In this document: positions 23,393 to 35,345 of the stretch, one piece after another
Layout: each line of letters starts with the position of its first letter
Position numbering within the stretch: the first letter of the stretch is position 1
Assembly (NCBI RefSeq): GCF_004379255.2
Contig: NC_056042.1
Location: 30,049,928 to 30,113,927 of the forward strand
Length of the DNA: 64,000 bases
Source of the DNA: Salvia splendens
Lineage: Eukaryota > Streptophyta > Magnoliopsida > Lamiales > Lamiaceae
Reading direction: 5' to 3'
The notes under the pieces: model-generated
The model's input: only the letters and a program-made list of their open reading frames with translations
Database searches by the model: none
What the model was told of the DNA's origin: nothing
Program-made: the position numbers and the translations under genes

Positions 23393-24487
23393 TAATTTGT
23401 TAAGGGCAAATCCAAACACGACATGTTAAAGAAACCATCGACCTAAACATGAATCTGACATACTACATTCAAACCCGAAAATGAACCGTACACGACACAA
23501 ATGGCGGATCCAGAGAGGGGGCAGCCCTTCCCCAGCGGCCAGTCGTCATGGACTCGGACGTAAATTCTCCCCCTCCGTTTGCTTTCAATGCTATCTTGGG
23601 TCGATTTGTTGCAAGCTCAAACCATATAAAATTTAAGTCCAGAATTGAAGAGCCCAAGCTGCCCAAGTTGATATACAAACCAAATTCAAGCTTTGCGAGT
23701 TTTGTATTTGTTTAAAAAATTGGAGAGACAAGCTGAGAGAGTCGAGAGACGACGAGGAGGTGGAATTGAGAGTAAAGAACAGATTTTCAACTTTTATTTC
23801 CACCTAATTACCAAATGTCATTTAGCTCTCACTCTTTTTAGACTGCCGAAATGTTAATAATAATTGTTGGTGGGAAATGACCATTTTATTTCTTTACATG
23901 TTAAAGTGCTAATACTAATTATTTTATCTATGTATTTATAATAAGTTAATATTCACTCCGACTACACGAATCCGTTAGTAACACACGATCTTATTCATGT
24001 TGACACGTCGCGATAACGTCATGAACTTGAGAAAACATGAAATGAAAACAGGACCTGCGTTTGGTGGTGATGAAGGCAGGAAATGGAATTTCTGTAACTG
24101 GACCAGCTTAGTTGGGTTTATTAAATTTAATCAGGCCTGCTAGCTGCTGGGCCCCTTGACCGGCCCGAGTGTTTTCAATGGGCTATTGGGCCCGCACCAT
24201 CCATCCATTTTTTGAACACTATATACGCTTTGCCCAGCTTCAGAAAAAACTTTTTTTAATTAATAATCTTGGGACCATGAAATAATATATCGAAGAATTA
24301 AATTTGTTAATTAGTAAATGTAATTTACAGATAAAAATCATGTGTAGAAGCAAACTTTTTTTAAAATAAAATAAATTCGTGTATGTCTAATTATTTTTAC
24401 TAATCTCTAGACTATATCATATGCATCAATGTAACTAGATAACTATACAAACTATACATTCGTGCATCTATCAATACATGATTGTTA
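23393..24487. other. Intergenic stretch without recognised gene
   Basis: Mixed sequence with a short GC-richer part near 23500-23570 and around 24120-24210 (GGGCCC, GGCCCG motifs). The open frames are short and have no family resemblance. It may contain eroded transposon debris, but no ends can be drawn. Confidence 0.4.
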
Positions 24488-25021
24488 GGGTGTCCACAAT
24501 AGAGAGCCGTAACTCCCTATAGCTGAGGAAACGGAGGGCCACGGCGGGGTCGGAGGACATGGGCGCGCCACCTAGATGGCGCGGACACGGCGCATGGGCA
24601 CAACCCGAGGCGCCCTATTGCAACAGTCGAGAGCCGCGACGCTGCCCAAGTTTTTTTAAATTTTTTTTTTCCAAATTTTTCTATAAATACTACATTTTAC
24701 ACATTTTCACCTCACACACATTTTTCACCATAATTTTAACTCTCTATATTTTTGTAGTCTCCATATACAAGGTGGAGATGATGATTCACTTTCTATAATA
24801 CAACGAAGATTTGATTTTAATTTTTTATTAAATTATGCCTTTTTTTAAATATATAGTCCGATAATTTTTATTCTAATTAAATTAAAATGTACCAACAATT
24901 GAAAAAATAATTAGATTTGTGGTTGTGGCTTGTCCACTATTAAGCCGAACAAGTTTTTTTATGGCTCTGGACAAGAATTTGTGGCTTGACCTTGGGCATG
25001 AGCTAACTATTGTGGACACTC
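24488..25021. mobile_element. PIF/Harbinger-type MITE H6
   Basis: The 534-bp element is flanked by TTA (24485-24487 and 25022-25024). Its ends GGGTGTCCACAATAG and, reverse complemented, GAGTGTCCACAATAG are near-perfect inverted repeats. The ends and the inner phrase ATATAGTCCGATAA resemble H5 (GTATAGCCCGATAA near 19942). It is therefore probably a deletion derivative of an H5-related family. No coding capacity. Confidence 0.87.
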
Positions 25022-25121
25022 TTAGTGCTCCTATAAATTGTACGTATAAATATTTAATTCTTGCATCATAAATAAATGGAACTCTTTTACTTTAGTACGG
25101 AATATTTCTTAATATATAATA

Positions 25122-25344
25122 CTCCCTCCGTCCCCAAAGAATATGCAATTTGGGTTCGATATGAGTTTTAATGTAAAATTGGTAAAGTAAGAGAGAGGTA
25201 GAGAGAAAAAGTAAATAAAGTTTTGTTACTGGAGAATAAGTCACACCTCATTAGAGAGAAAAGATTTTTCAAAATTAGAAATTGTATATTCTTATGGGAC
25301 GGACTAAAAATAAGAGAGTGCATATTCTTGAAGGATTGAGGGAG
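25122..25344. mobile_element. Stowaway-like MITE, uninterrupted
   Basis: The 223-bp element begins CTCCCTCCGTCCCCAAAGAA, and its right end is CTCCCTCAATCCTTCAAGAA when reverse complemented. TA flanks it at 25120-25121 and 25345-25346. It is the intact relative of the split element at 13092-13966. Confidence 0.88.
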
Positions 25345-25475
25345 TAAAAAAAGTCCGTTCAAGAATCCTTTATTTAAAAAAATCTATATATTATATGCAT
25401 ATTGATGGAGTGACAAACTCAATTATGAATACATGCCATCAACAATATCCCAAAAGAATAAATTGATGATGTTAA

Positions 25476-27314
25476 GAGTATCTGCAACGGTGGACAGACG
25501 ACGTCCGTCCGTTCGTGTCGCTGGCAAGGACGAGCTCCACCGCCGCTGCGCTCGCGTCGTTGGCACGACGCTGCTCGACGCATCGAGCACGTTCGTGCCA
25601 GCGAGCAGCTGACGTGGCTGCACGCGATTGGGCAACGGCATAGCAGTTGCCTTTGAATTATTATTTTTAATTAAAAATCGGTTTTTAATTTAAAAACCGA
25701 TTAAAAATATAAAAAAAATTTTCCACTTCCCCAAAAAAATATATCCGTTTTTTACCGTTTTCCATCATTTTTTTTATTTTTTATTTAATTTTTTCCCCCA
25801 AAAATACACATTTTCATCTATAAAATACCCCACTTTCACACCCAAAAATTCACCACACACTACACAATTCTCATCTACACTCTCTAATTTTCATTCTCAT
25901 TCTCATTCTCATCTTCATTCTCTTATATCCATTCTCAATCTTTCTTCTACTCCTACAACATAACAATGTCCGGCCAAGACGATAACCCCCCGCCCTCCCA
26001 CGGTTGGAACCCCGAATGGTTCGGTTCACAACCGAAAACGGAATATTCGGCCCCTCCTCAAACCCAAAATTCGGGCGTTCCGGGTGGCTACCGGCCATAC
26101 CAAATCGACGACCAAGGTGCCCCCGAAGGGCGATACGGGTGGACACCGGAGCCTAGGCCGACCGCCCCCTTCCAAACTCAGGACTCTTCATACTCGCGGT
26201 GTCCGCACACCGTATACTCCGACGGAGATGGATAAATTGTTCACGGCGTACTTGGAAATCTCCGAAGATCCGGTGGTTGGTACGAACCAATCCGACGATC
26301 ACTTTTGGTGGCGCATCACTCGGCGGTACAATGAAAACCGGCCGTCGGGAACAATCGAGCGCAACGAGAGTATGGTGCGCAACGCCATCTATCGAGCCAA
26401 CAATGAAATTGGCAAGTTCAATGGCTATTTCCTCCAGGAAGAGAGGAATGCGGGGAGCGGCCGGAGCGATGTCGACATCATCACTGCCGCGTTGAGCATC
26501 TACCAATCCATGAACTACAAGTCGTTCAAGTACCTCAACGTTTGGCAGAAGAAGCGGACGCACCCGAAGTATATGGGAGGCGTAACATCCTCCTCTAGCG
26601 GCTCCTCCAAAAGGTCAAGGTCGGTATCCCTATCCGACGCTGGCTTCGAAGAGGTGGCTAGCCAACTCGTCGGAGCTAAGTTAGGTAGCCCCGAGGCCGG
26701 CCAGAGCGGTTCCCAACGCCGACCGCAAGGAAGGAAGAAGGCGGCGGCCAAACGCCGTCGAGCCGCGGCTGCAACCGCCAATGCTCCAGTTCCCGCTCCC
26801 GTTCCCGTTCCCGTTCCCGTTCCATATGGCCACCTCCACCCCCCACCAACTCGTTGTGGCAGCTTTGGCCCAACTCAATATGGCCGATAAGTCCACTATG
26901 ACCCCCTCGCAACTTCGATCGCACGAGACCATGATATTGGGCCTCCAAAGACAATTGGGGGTAGTGCCGCCGGATAAGTAGTCGTCCACGGGGGTATTTT
27001 TAACTTTAATTATGTAATTTTTAATTTTTAGGAGTTTTATTATGTAATTTTAAATTTTTAGTATTTTAATTATGTAATTTTTAGGATTTTAATTATGTTT
27101 TTATTTTATTTGTAATTTGTAATATTTATTGTGGTTTTTTATGAATTTTAATATTATGGAAATATTTTTGTTTAATTGAATTTTAAATTGAATTGTGCTC
27201 GTCCTTGCGGAAGAGCACAGCTGTGGGTGTTGTGCTCTTGCCAGAGAGCAGACAGAAAAAGTAGGGTCGGGCCCACAACCATGCTCGCTGGCAAGAGCAC
27301 GGTTGTGGGTGCTC
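25476..27314 (+). mobile_element. PIF/Harbinger-type element H7 carrying ORF1 only
   Basis: The left end GAGTATCTGCAACGG and the reverse-complemented right end GAGCACCCACAACCG form imperfect inverted repeats. TAA stands on the left (25473-25475) and CAA on the right (27315-27317), compatible with one mutation in the target duplication. The subterminal parts contain repeated GCTCGCTGGCA/TGCCAGCGAGC motifs. No transposase is present. Confidence 0.72.
25966..26981 (+). pseudogene. Harbinger ORF1-type Myb/SANT-like protein, two frameshifts
   Basis: The reading starts at MSGQDDNPPPSHGW (25966). Near 26195-26205 the frame changes, and the conserved part continues as TPYTPTEMDKLFTAYLEISE, then FWWRITRRYNE, FNGYFLQEER and YKSFKYLNVWQ. 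The frame shifts again inside a GTTCCC repeat at about 26786-26823. The tail then reads LVVAALAQLNMADKS and ends GLQRQLGVVPPDK at 26981. Plant proteins of this type are often mislabelled 'glutathione S-transferase T3-like'. They are the DNA-binding partner of PIF/Pong transposase. With two shifts this copy is unlikely to make a full protein. Confidence 0.8.
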
Positions 27315-27955
27315 CAAAAAATCTACCAGCTAGTTTCTTTTGGAATCTTCAGAACTCGTAATTATTTGTCTGTGGTCATATATACTTGATCGATAAATGG
27401 CAACACCAAAACAATAAATCGATGCACAGTAGTTTTTGTTCACACATATTTGGCTCAACTTGCTTATACATAATTATCTTTTCTATATTTCACCAACATC
27501 ATATCATGTGTTTATTCATATTTTTCAATTAGTATGATTTATGCGTGATTAAATTAAATAAGTATTACAAATACTTTGACACTAAATTAAAAAGGTAAAA
27601 GGCAAAAAGAACATGAACCCCCATTAAAAATTGGTAGTAATTAATTAATATTTTATAAAAAAAAAACACAAGGGATATCCATGCACATATCACAAGAGCG
27701 CAATCATTACAATCAATACTCCCTTTAAAACCCTCCTTTCTTCTTTTTTTCCAGCCCTTTTCTTCTTGTTGAAAAGCAAAAAACCCTAGCAATAATAAAA
27801 TAAGCAACCTTGATTTGTTTTGATTTGATAATTGATACACACTGCACGCCATTTTCATATATTAATCATAGCTTAACTGAACTGAACTGGACTCCAAAAC
27901 ATTCCCTTTTTTTTCTTCATCATAATTTCTCCACCAAAAAAGCATAAGGTCAAAG
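27315..27955. other. Intergenic, 3' flank of WAT1
   Basis: AT-rich with no recognised coding sequence. The right part should hold the 3' untranslated region of the minus-strand WAT1 gene. Confidence 0.5.
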
Positions 27956-30634
27956 TCAAACATTCTCTGTTGATTGCGTCAGCAGCGGCTGAGTGATGGA
28001 CGCCTTGATCTGCGGGGTTGCTCTTCCGGTGCTGTGCTCCGCGTGTGACTGGATCGCAGCAAACTTCTTTTCTTCGCTCTTCCCCCAAAGCACCAAGTAC
28101 AATCCGAATATGATCAGTACTGCGCCGATTATCCTGTGCATCGCACACGCACCCACAATTAATTAATGACACATTCATGCACTTGTATTCCATGGGGTCT
28201 ACCTACACCCTGTCTATTTATTTCTATTTTATAAATAAAATTTAATTTTGATGGAAATAAAGGACACAATATTAGGACGAGGAGCAAGATTGAAGAGAAC
28301 ACAATAGATCGAACCCAAGTTGGTCGGGGAAATGGGGATGCATTGTTTAACCAAATGAAAAGACTTGGCTGTGACATTCTTGACCCCCATAGATATGGAT
28401 CACTATATCCCCATCATGCCCTTAAATGCAAATATCATTTCATTATCACATTAGCCATATTATATTTTATTTTTCAGTAATAATAGAGCGCACAGGTTGC
28501 TAGTCCAAATCATCTATGCGATTAGTATAACTAAATGGACTGACCCGATTGATAATATTAAAATAGTAAAGAAACGCGTACCCTCCCAAGTAGAATTCCT
28601 CTCCCAAGAGAAGAGATGAGGTAATAGCGACGACGAGAGTCTGGACGGGTTGGTAGACGGCGACGAAGACGGGCCCGCCTTTTTGGATGCACCATATCTG
28701 TACAGCGAAGGCGATCCCTGATGCCACAACTCCCTGCATCATAGAACTTGGCTGTCATCCTCATTTTTCTTGCCAAAAAACACACACGTCCAATTTGATG
28801 TGTGTACATGACATATACATAAAAGACTTTCTGAATTTTTCACATTTAATAAGGTATATTTTGATCATAAGTAAGATCGTAGGAGGATACATTACGTTGA
28901 CTTAACATATGGTACATCACATGGCTCAACTCATAATGTTCTCTATCGTTTCGACAACTTATTTAATATTGACCCTTCTCTTAACTTGAATATATTATTT
29001 TTTCCAAGCTAGCTTTCTCATTCCATTTCATTTTCATCATTTTTCAATCGACATATGTATTCATTTAATGCAAATAATTCCCTGTCCTAATTTTTTTATG
29101 TTGCTATCATAGCGTTGATTTTTTGTTACAATAATTTGTAGCCTGATTTATATGTTTCCTCTTTTAAAAAAATGGTACTCTAGCTAATAAGTTGAATAGC
29201 ACACTATTTTTCAACTCAAGGCTTCCCTTTAATTTTTTCCAAAATTTATCCAAACGAACTACCAACCAAATCATTATTAATGTTAATATCGCACATTATG
29301 TACTTAATGATGTATTTGTTAATTAATTAGTGTGCACACTAAGTTCCGATGCGAGTTTTAAGATAGTTGTCAGCCTAACATAACCTTTATGTCTAAAGGA
29401 CAGTCTAGTAGGGAAGATTTTCAAAAAATATGGTAAAAACACGGTTACTATTGGTCGGATAAATCTCCAAGATAGATGAATTATTTGCGTATAAAAATAG
29501 ATTACTTACGGCGTAGAAGACGCTGAAGACTTCGGAGCCGGTGCGGATGAGCCAGGCCTCGCCGTTCCTCTCGAAGAAGGCGGCGATGACGAGGAACTGG
29601 AGGATTCCGAAGAAGCACTGGTAGGACGTGAAGGAGAGGCGGGCTGGGTACCTCTGGAGCACGGGCGCCTGCAGCACGAGCCAGCCAGCCCACGACAGGC
29701 AGTGCCCGATCAAGTAGAGGCACCCCATCGTCCAGCTCTTCCCGTTCGCGTCTCCCAGCACCACCGGCGCCATGGCCTCCGCCGCCGCCCTCTGCAGCGT
29801 CGCCGGCGGCGAGTAGATGGTGGGCCCCTTGAAGAGCGTGATCACGGACGCCCCCGCCACGCAGATCAGCAGCCCCACCACCTTCGAGATCCCGTCTTTC
29901 CGGTCCAATCTCACTTTCTCTATCCTGCACAACATATTTTTCATTAATTACATTCTTCAAATATTTATACTACACGTTAGTTTCATATTGTCTGCTTTGA
30001 GTCAAGTCTGTAACGGAATTATTTTTGAATTACTTCTAAAAGATTTAAAACTTATATATTGCTTCCAACTTCTCTCATTCTCTAATATGGGATGAGTTTG
30101 CAACCCAGCAATAGATACTTTGGTTTTTGTTGAAGAAGAATATTCTTGCCTGAGAAGGGCGGCCATGAGGAATGTGATGGCGGGAACGGAGTTTTGTATG
30201 GCGGAGGCGAAAGTTGGCGAAGTGTTATCGAGCCCGACCAGGTAGAAGCCTTGGTTTGCTGTTATCCCAACTATTGCTAGTAGGAAGAATTCGAGGATGA
30301 GGCTCCATGTGATCGGTGGCCTCTCCTTCCTGTTAAGGAAGATAAATAAACAAAACACGATAAAAACACACATTTTAAGTCAATTTTGGTTTTATAACTC
30401 AGAGACGTACTTTTCAAGAAAATAGGCGAAGGGGACGAGAAGGATGAAGGCGAGGATGTTTCGATAAACGGGGAAGACAATCTTGCTGATGCCCATGTTG
30501 AGGGCAAGGCGGGAGACGACGTGGAAACCGGCGTAGCCGAACTGCAAGGCAAGCATAGCTATGTGGAGCTGGAATTTCTCAGGGATGGAGCACATTCTCC
30601 GCCCCATGGATGAGCCGGCACCGGCGTCGGCCAT
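27956..30634 (-). CDS. WAT1: WALLS ARE THIN 1 (WAT1) EamA/DMT-family vacuolar transporter
   Basis: There are five exons: 30634-30411, 30329-30150, 29924-29510, 28733-28582 and 28133-27956. The product is 382 aa against about 389 in Arabidopsis WAT1. The sequence is strongly WAT1-like: QLHIAMLALQFGYAGFHVVS, ITANQGFYLVGLDNTSPTFA, YLIGHCLSWAGWLV and VQIWCIQKGGPVFVAVYQPV. The C-terminus is QPLLTQSTENV. About ten membrane segments in two EamA repeats are expected. In Arabidopsis WAT1 is tonoplast-located, exports auxin from vacuoles and is needed for secondary wall formation in fibres. Intron 2 begins with GC (CTCAG then GCAAGA), the accepted GC-AG class; the other introns are GT-AG. The region encoding residues about 170-200 (ATLQRAAAEAMAPVV) is GC-rich and is the variable loop of the family. 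Confidence 0.96.
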
Positions 30635-32735
30635 TGCTGTGGATGAATTGATGTGGTGGTGGTAGGAAGAGAAGAGAAGAGAAGAGAAGAGAAGGAGAAG
30701 AGAGGAGTGTTTGTGATTGGGATGGTGAGATTTAGGGTAGAGTTTAGGGTGATATAAATATAGTTAAGGAGAGGAAGTGTGAGTGAGAGTATGGCCCCAC
30801 ACTCGAAACGTAACCCTTTGAAATGTTTTATGCTTGTCTCCCACATTCGTTCTCTTATACTACTACTACTCTTTTACCTATTGCATGACATGACAACCCC
30901 TCATCGCACTACCTAAAGCCGTGATAAATAAGATTAATTGGAAAGATTGAATATACTTATTATAACTAATTAATTAAAGTATATACCAAGTTAATTATAT
31001 TATATAGTCATGTGACTCATGTCACCTACTTGAAAAACTTATGTACACGCCGAGTTCATAGTTCATACTATTATTTTACCAAGTAGAAGGGGAGACCCTA
31101 TTTGACTAGCTAATGAGTCTTGAAGATCCCGATAAGCACCAATTTGTATTATTTAAATTAAAGTCATAATTAAATTGTCTTATCTCATAGATAAATCCTA
31201 GTATTAGGTGGAGAATTAAAATAAGAGAGTGAAAGAGAAAAAAGAGTAAAAGAAATGTATGATACATTTTGAAGGGTGGCATTAATGATGGAAATTGAAA
31301 GTGTGGGGTAGGGAAAGTGTGGTGGTGAGCCGCCACCGAAGATAGCGCGCACGAGGGGGTGCTGCCCTATCACCGTGCGACTGTCCTCATCCACCTAAAC
31401 CCCACCATTCCCATTTAATATGGACTACATGCATCTATATACTTTTCCACTATTTCGCAATATTCATAATATAATCATAAAACCTCTCATTTATTCTTGT
31501 CAATCTTAAACTTCATAAATATGAATAAAAGTACTAAATTAATCGTTATTTCTTTTATGTTTGATAAAAAGATTTGGACTTTTCTATTTTGTCATCTTAT
31601 GTGGCATATCCGTAACAAGACAACTTTTGAAGATTATGAACCGAAGTCAGTATCGAGTGAAAGTATGGTATCTAAACTTTCCTTTATCATCGAGTTTAAT
31701 GATAAATAATCTCAGTAATATTAGAGGTTGGTCGGGAGGATTGGTATGAATCACACTATAGTCTTGCTTTGCATTGAGATTTTAAAAGTCGTGTTGACAT
31801 CATTTTATGGCCAAAGGTTAAAGCACGAAGAAATGAGCATCCTAGAGAGTCCTACTAGGGAAGATACGTGGGATTGGATCACAGAGCCACCTGGTACCAG
31901 AGAAATGGACCCGGCCGGTTAAGATTATCGCTTAAGCTACCGGCCGGCTGAGAGTTGTACGTGGCCGGGTGAAATAGGCTCTTAGAACCTCCCCCCCCCC
32001 CCCGATCAAGCCACGTGATTAAGGTGGAGCATTCCAAAGAGTTCTACCTGGCTGGATAGAATAGACATCAAATACCACCTGACCGGGTCCACTTTGACAG
32101 TCCACAACCCATACTTGGTCGGGTGAAATCGCGCGACACTCAGTTTTAAGGTATGATCATGTAGATCAATAGTTTTATGGTTACTTAATTCATCTTTGTG
32201 ATCACCATGAGTGGCTAGATCTTCCCCTTACTCCTAGTTTGTAGTAGAGTTTGTTTAAACATGTTTTTCTATTATTGAATGATTGAGTTTTCTTGTGTTA
32301 TTGAGTTCCTGTCTGTTCTGTTAATCTTAATCTATGTTCGTGGATGTTCACCGATTATTACAGTAATTGCTTAATACTTGATGTCTCTTTAGCTCGGATT
32401 TAGGAGCATAGCATAAATTGGAAGCCCTAAGGGCTAGAAATTAACTTTATGCATTTGTAGGGGTGATAGTCTAAGGTGTGGATCGTTGACCCGATTTAGA
32501 AATTAATCTAAAGCCTACTATATCAATAGGCGTGATAGGTTAGAAGAGTTGATGATCAACTTTTTTGAAGTGATTAGTTTATTCAAGGTGTACAATTTCT
32601 TCAATAAGTGATCAGCTATGGGAGAGCTTAAAACATCAATGGATCCCTAGAACACATAAACTCATTGAGGAAATATAAATCATAATAATAGCAACCAGAA
32701 CCAAATTAAAAGTAGCTCTTCCCTCTTTCTTATTA
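30635..32735. other. WAT1 upstream region and gene-free stretch
   Basis: A GAAGA/AGAGA-rich run (30664-30705) lies in the presumed WAT1 5' untranslated region or proximal promoter. Further right no gene is recognised. At about 31880-32120 there is GC-richer sequence with repeated GGCCGG/CCGGCC phrases and a run of 13 C (31991-32003). It looks like debris of a larger repeat, but no ends can be defined. Confidence 0.4.
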
Positions 32736-32989
32736 CTCCCACTCCCTAATAATTTGTTACCATTTGACCTGATACGGGTTTTAAGAAATATTAATAGAAA
32801 GTGGTCGGGTTGAAAAAGTTAGTTGCACGTGGGTCCTACTTTTATATATTAATTTTATAATAAAATATGAGTAAGAATGAGTTAGTAGAATGTGAAGTCT
32901 ACTATAAAAAATAGTGAAAATGAAAAGTGACCAACTTTTAGGAACGGATGAAAATATAAATAAGTGAAAATTTTTCTGCACGGAGGGAA
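32736..32989. mobile_element. Stowaway-like MITE, degraded ends
   Basis: The sequence starts CTCCCACTCCCTAATAATTT after TA at 32734-32735 and ends near CTGCACGGAGGGAA. The inner region (ACGGGTTTTAAGAAATATTA, AAATATGAGTAAGAATGAGT) matches the MITE split by H4 at 14.4-16.4 kb. Confidence 0.65.
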
Positions 32990-33792
32990 TAATTTCTTAG
33001 TCTTCACCTTTTTAATCTAGCTTGCTAGCTTAAGTCCGACTTCTTCAAACGAATGCATTTATTATTTTCTTAGTGTTTATAGTTTTTATAATTATTATTC
33101 TTCATATGGGATCGATACATATTACACTAAAATTTACAAAAAGGGGAAGCCAACGAGATAGCTGGAGATATCAGGTTTCCAACTATATGTTCATCAATTA
33201 AAAAAAATACTATTACTACTAATTATAAATAAAAATGTTATATAATTAAAACTAACTAAAGGTTAACAGTGCAATTAATCTCATGTTATTGCAATTTTAG
33301 TGTGTCGTGTTATTGATAACATCTATATGTGCATGTATATATATTTACATTAATAAAATGAAATACAATACTTTATTTTCTTTTATATCCATTAGTTAGT
33401 TTTTAGAGTATGAAGTGGGAGTCACGGCTCGATTATTATCATTTAGATTCGAATTTTGTCCCGTTGACTCTAATTATTTCATTTGAATTGCATTTTTGCA
33501 TGTGCAATCATAAAGGAGGTAAATAGGTATTTTTTCATCATGCTATTTTTATGGCTACCACTACTTTTGGAATTTTAAGGTATGATCATGTAGATAAATA
33601 GTTTTTTAAATAAAAGCCATGTAATCTAAAATACTAGAATTTTGCATTATTTCTTGTTTTGTGTGCTTATTAGATAGTTAAAATAATGCAGAGAAAACGT
33701 ATAACAATAATTATTTTTAACAAAATAGTTTTAATCATAAAATAACAATCTTTATGTATGACAACAATAACTCTTTCTTAAACAGGAGAGTA
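32990..33792. other. AT-rich intergenic stretch
   Basis: No coding sequence or delimited element seen. A 28-bp phrase (TTTTAAGGTATGATCATGTAGATAAATAG, near 33573) closely repeats one at about 32145, suggesting two pieces of one dispersed repeat. Confidence 0.4.
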
Positions 33793-34523
33793 GGGCTATC
33801 AAATCGTGCGGGTTGGGTCGTTATCGTGTCAACCCATTATCGACCCAACCCAATAAAGTCAAACCCAACCCAACCCGGTATCATCGGGTTCTTATCGTGT
33901 CGGATTCGTGCATGTTATCGTGTACCCAATAAAACAGTCAACCCTGTTAATGATATTAAGTTAGCTTAACACGACACGATAACGACTAAAATATGATGTT
34001 ATTATACGATTTAAACATGATATTATACGATAAAATAAAAAATTACCAAATTAAAATAATTATTTTCTTAATCAAAATAATAAAATTGAACTACAGTAAT
34101 ATGATATCTATATAACAAAATCAAATAATTTAAAAAATTATTTTTTATAAAATCTAAGCATAATTTTCTTAAAATTCATAAAAAATTAATTAATATTTTT
34201 TAATTAATAAAATTAAAGTAAACTATTTTTTATTAATTAAAATTAAAGTATAATAGTATTTTTTAATTAATCAAATTAAAGTATAATATTTTTTAATCAA
34301 CAAAAATAACTAAAATGAAAGTTTAATATTTTTTAATTAATACAAATAATTATTTTTTTTCTTAACGTATAACCCAAACTCGACCCAAACCCAACCCGTT
34401 ATCTTCAAGTTCTTATTGGGTCGACCCTATAAGGACCCAAATCATATACGTGCGTGTTCGTCTCGTGTTAATTTCGTGCGGGTTCATGTCGTGTTATCGT
34501 GTCGTATAAAAAAGTGTCAGCCC
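33793..34523. repeat. Non-autonomous element with GC-rich ends and AT-rich core
   Basis: The left 170 bp is rich in GGGTTGGGTC, TTATCGTGTC and ACCCAACCC motifs. The right 160 bp carries related motifs in reverse sense (CGTGCGGGTTCATG, GTGTTATCGTGTCG). Between them lies about 400 bp of almost pure AT. The presumed ends are GGGCTATCAAATCG and, reverse complemented, GGGCTGACAC. The superfamily cannot be assigned (hAT is possible), and no clear target duplication was found. Confidence 0.45.
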
Positions 34524-35161
34524 AACAAGAGAGTGTTAACAAAATTTCTCATAGAATCGTATGATTAGTGTCATAAAAAGTAAAAGATCCATTAAATTAA
34601 AAGAAGTTGCATATTCTCTGTACAACCATATTTCAAGAAAACAATTATTAACGCATCGAATCCAACGATTCATGCACTTTGAAAAATGATACTAGTATGG
34701 TACCACAAATAAAAATGCGTTTACATCACAACTAAAATCAGTTATTGACCGGATAGTACTCGCTCCATCTTTAAAAATATGAATTATTTATATTTTAGTT
34801 CGTTATCTAGAATCATAACTTTTTTATGAACTTTCATTTTATTTTAACTATGTTTGATATATTAATTTGTTTATGTTTAAATTGTGAATGGACAATATTA
34901 TCTAATAAATATCACTAATTGTTAAATTACTGCTTATGAATTTGAGAGAACGGTTTTTTTTTGTTAATTTAGAGAGAAATTGCATCACCACAATTAATCA
35001 GCATTTAGTTAAGGGTAAATGTTTGACTTTGGATAATCTAATTTTTTTTTCAGTTGAGGGTGATCAGGTAATTGAATCCAATTAACTTGATTTGATATTT
35101 ACTGCTGCTAAATAATCCACCTTTGGTTCAATTACTCTATCGAAACATGAAAAAAATACTA
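34524..35161. other. AT-rich intergenic stretch
   Basis: No gene recognised. CTCGCTCCATCTTTAAAAAT near 34759 may be one end of an eroded Stowaway-like MITE. Confidence 0.35.
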
Positions 35162-35345
35162 CCTTAGTTCTATCGCACTTTTATTTCTAGTTTGTTCTAT
35201 AAAATTACATTTCCTTTATACTTTATAGTAAAAGTTCCTCTTACATTAATATAAATATACTATTTTTTCTCTCCATTTAATACACAAAATAAAATTCCAC
35301 GTACGTCATTACTTAAGTATGTCATCTATTATGAGACAAAGGAAG
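35162..35345. mobile_element. Stowaway-like MITE, degraded
   Basis: A 184-bp segment flanked by TA (35160-35161 and 35346-35347). Its ends CCTTAGTTCTATCGCAC and, reverse complemented, CTTCCTTTGTCTCATAAT resemble the CTCCCTCCGTCCC family. Confidence 0.55.

Noticed and set aside
29502..29960. 152-codon minus-strand frame over WAT1 exon 3
   Set aside because: Shifted shadow of WAT1; rich in Gly/Arg/Ala with no motif.
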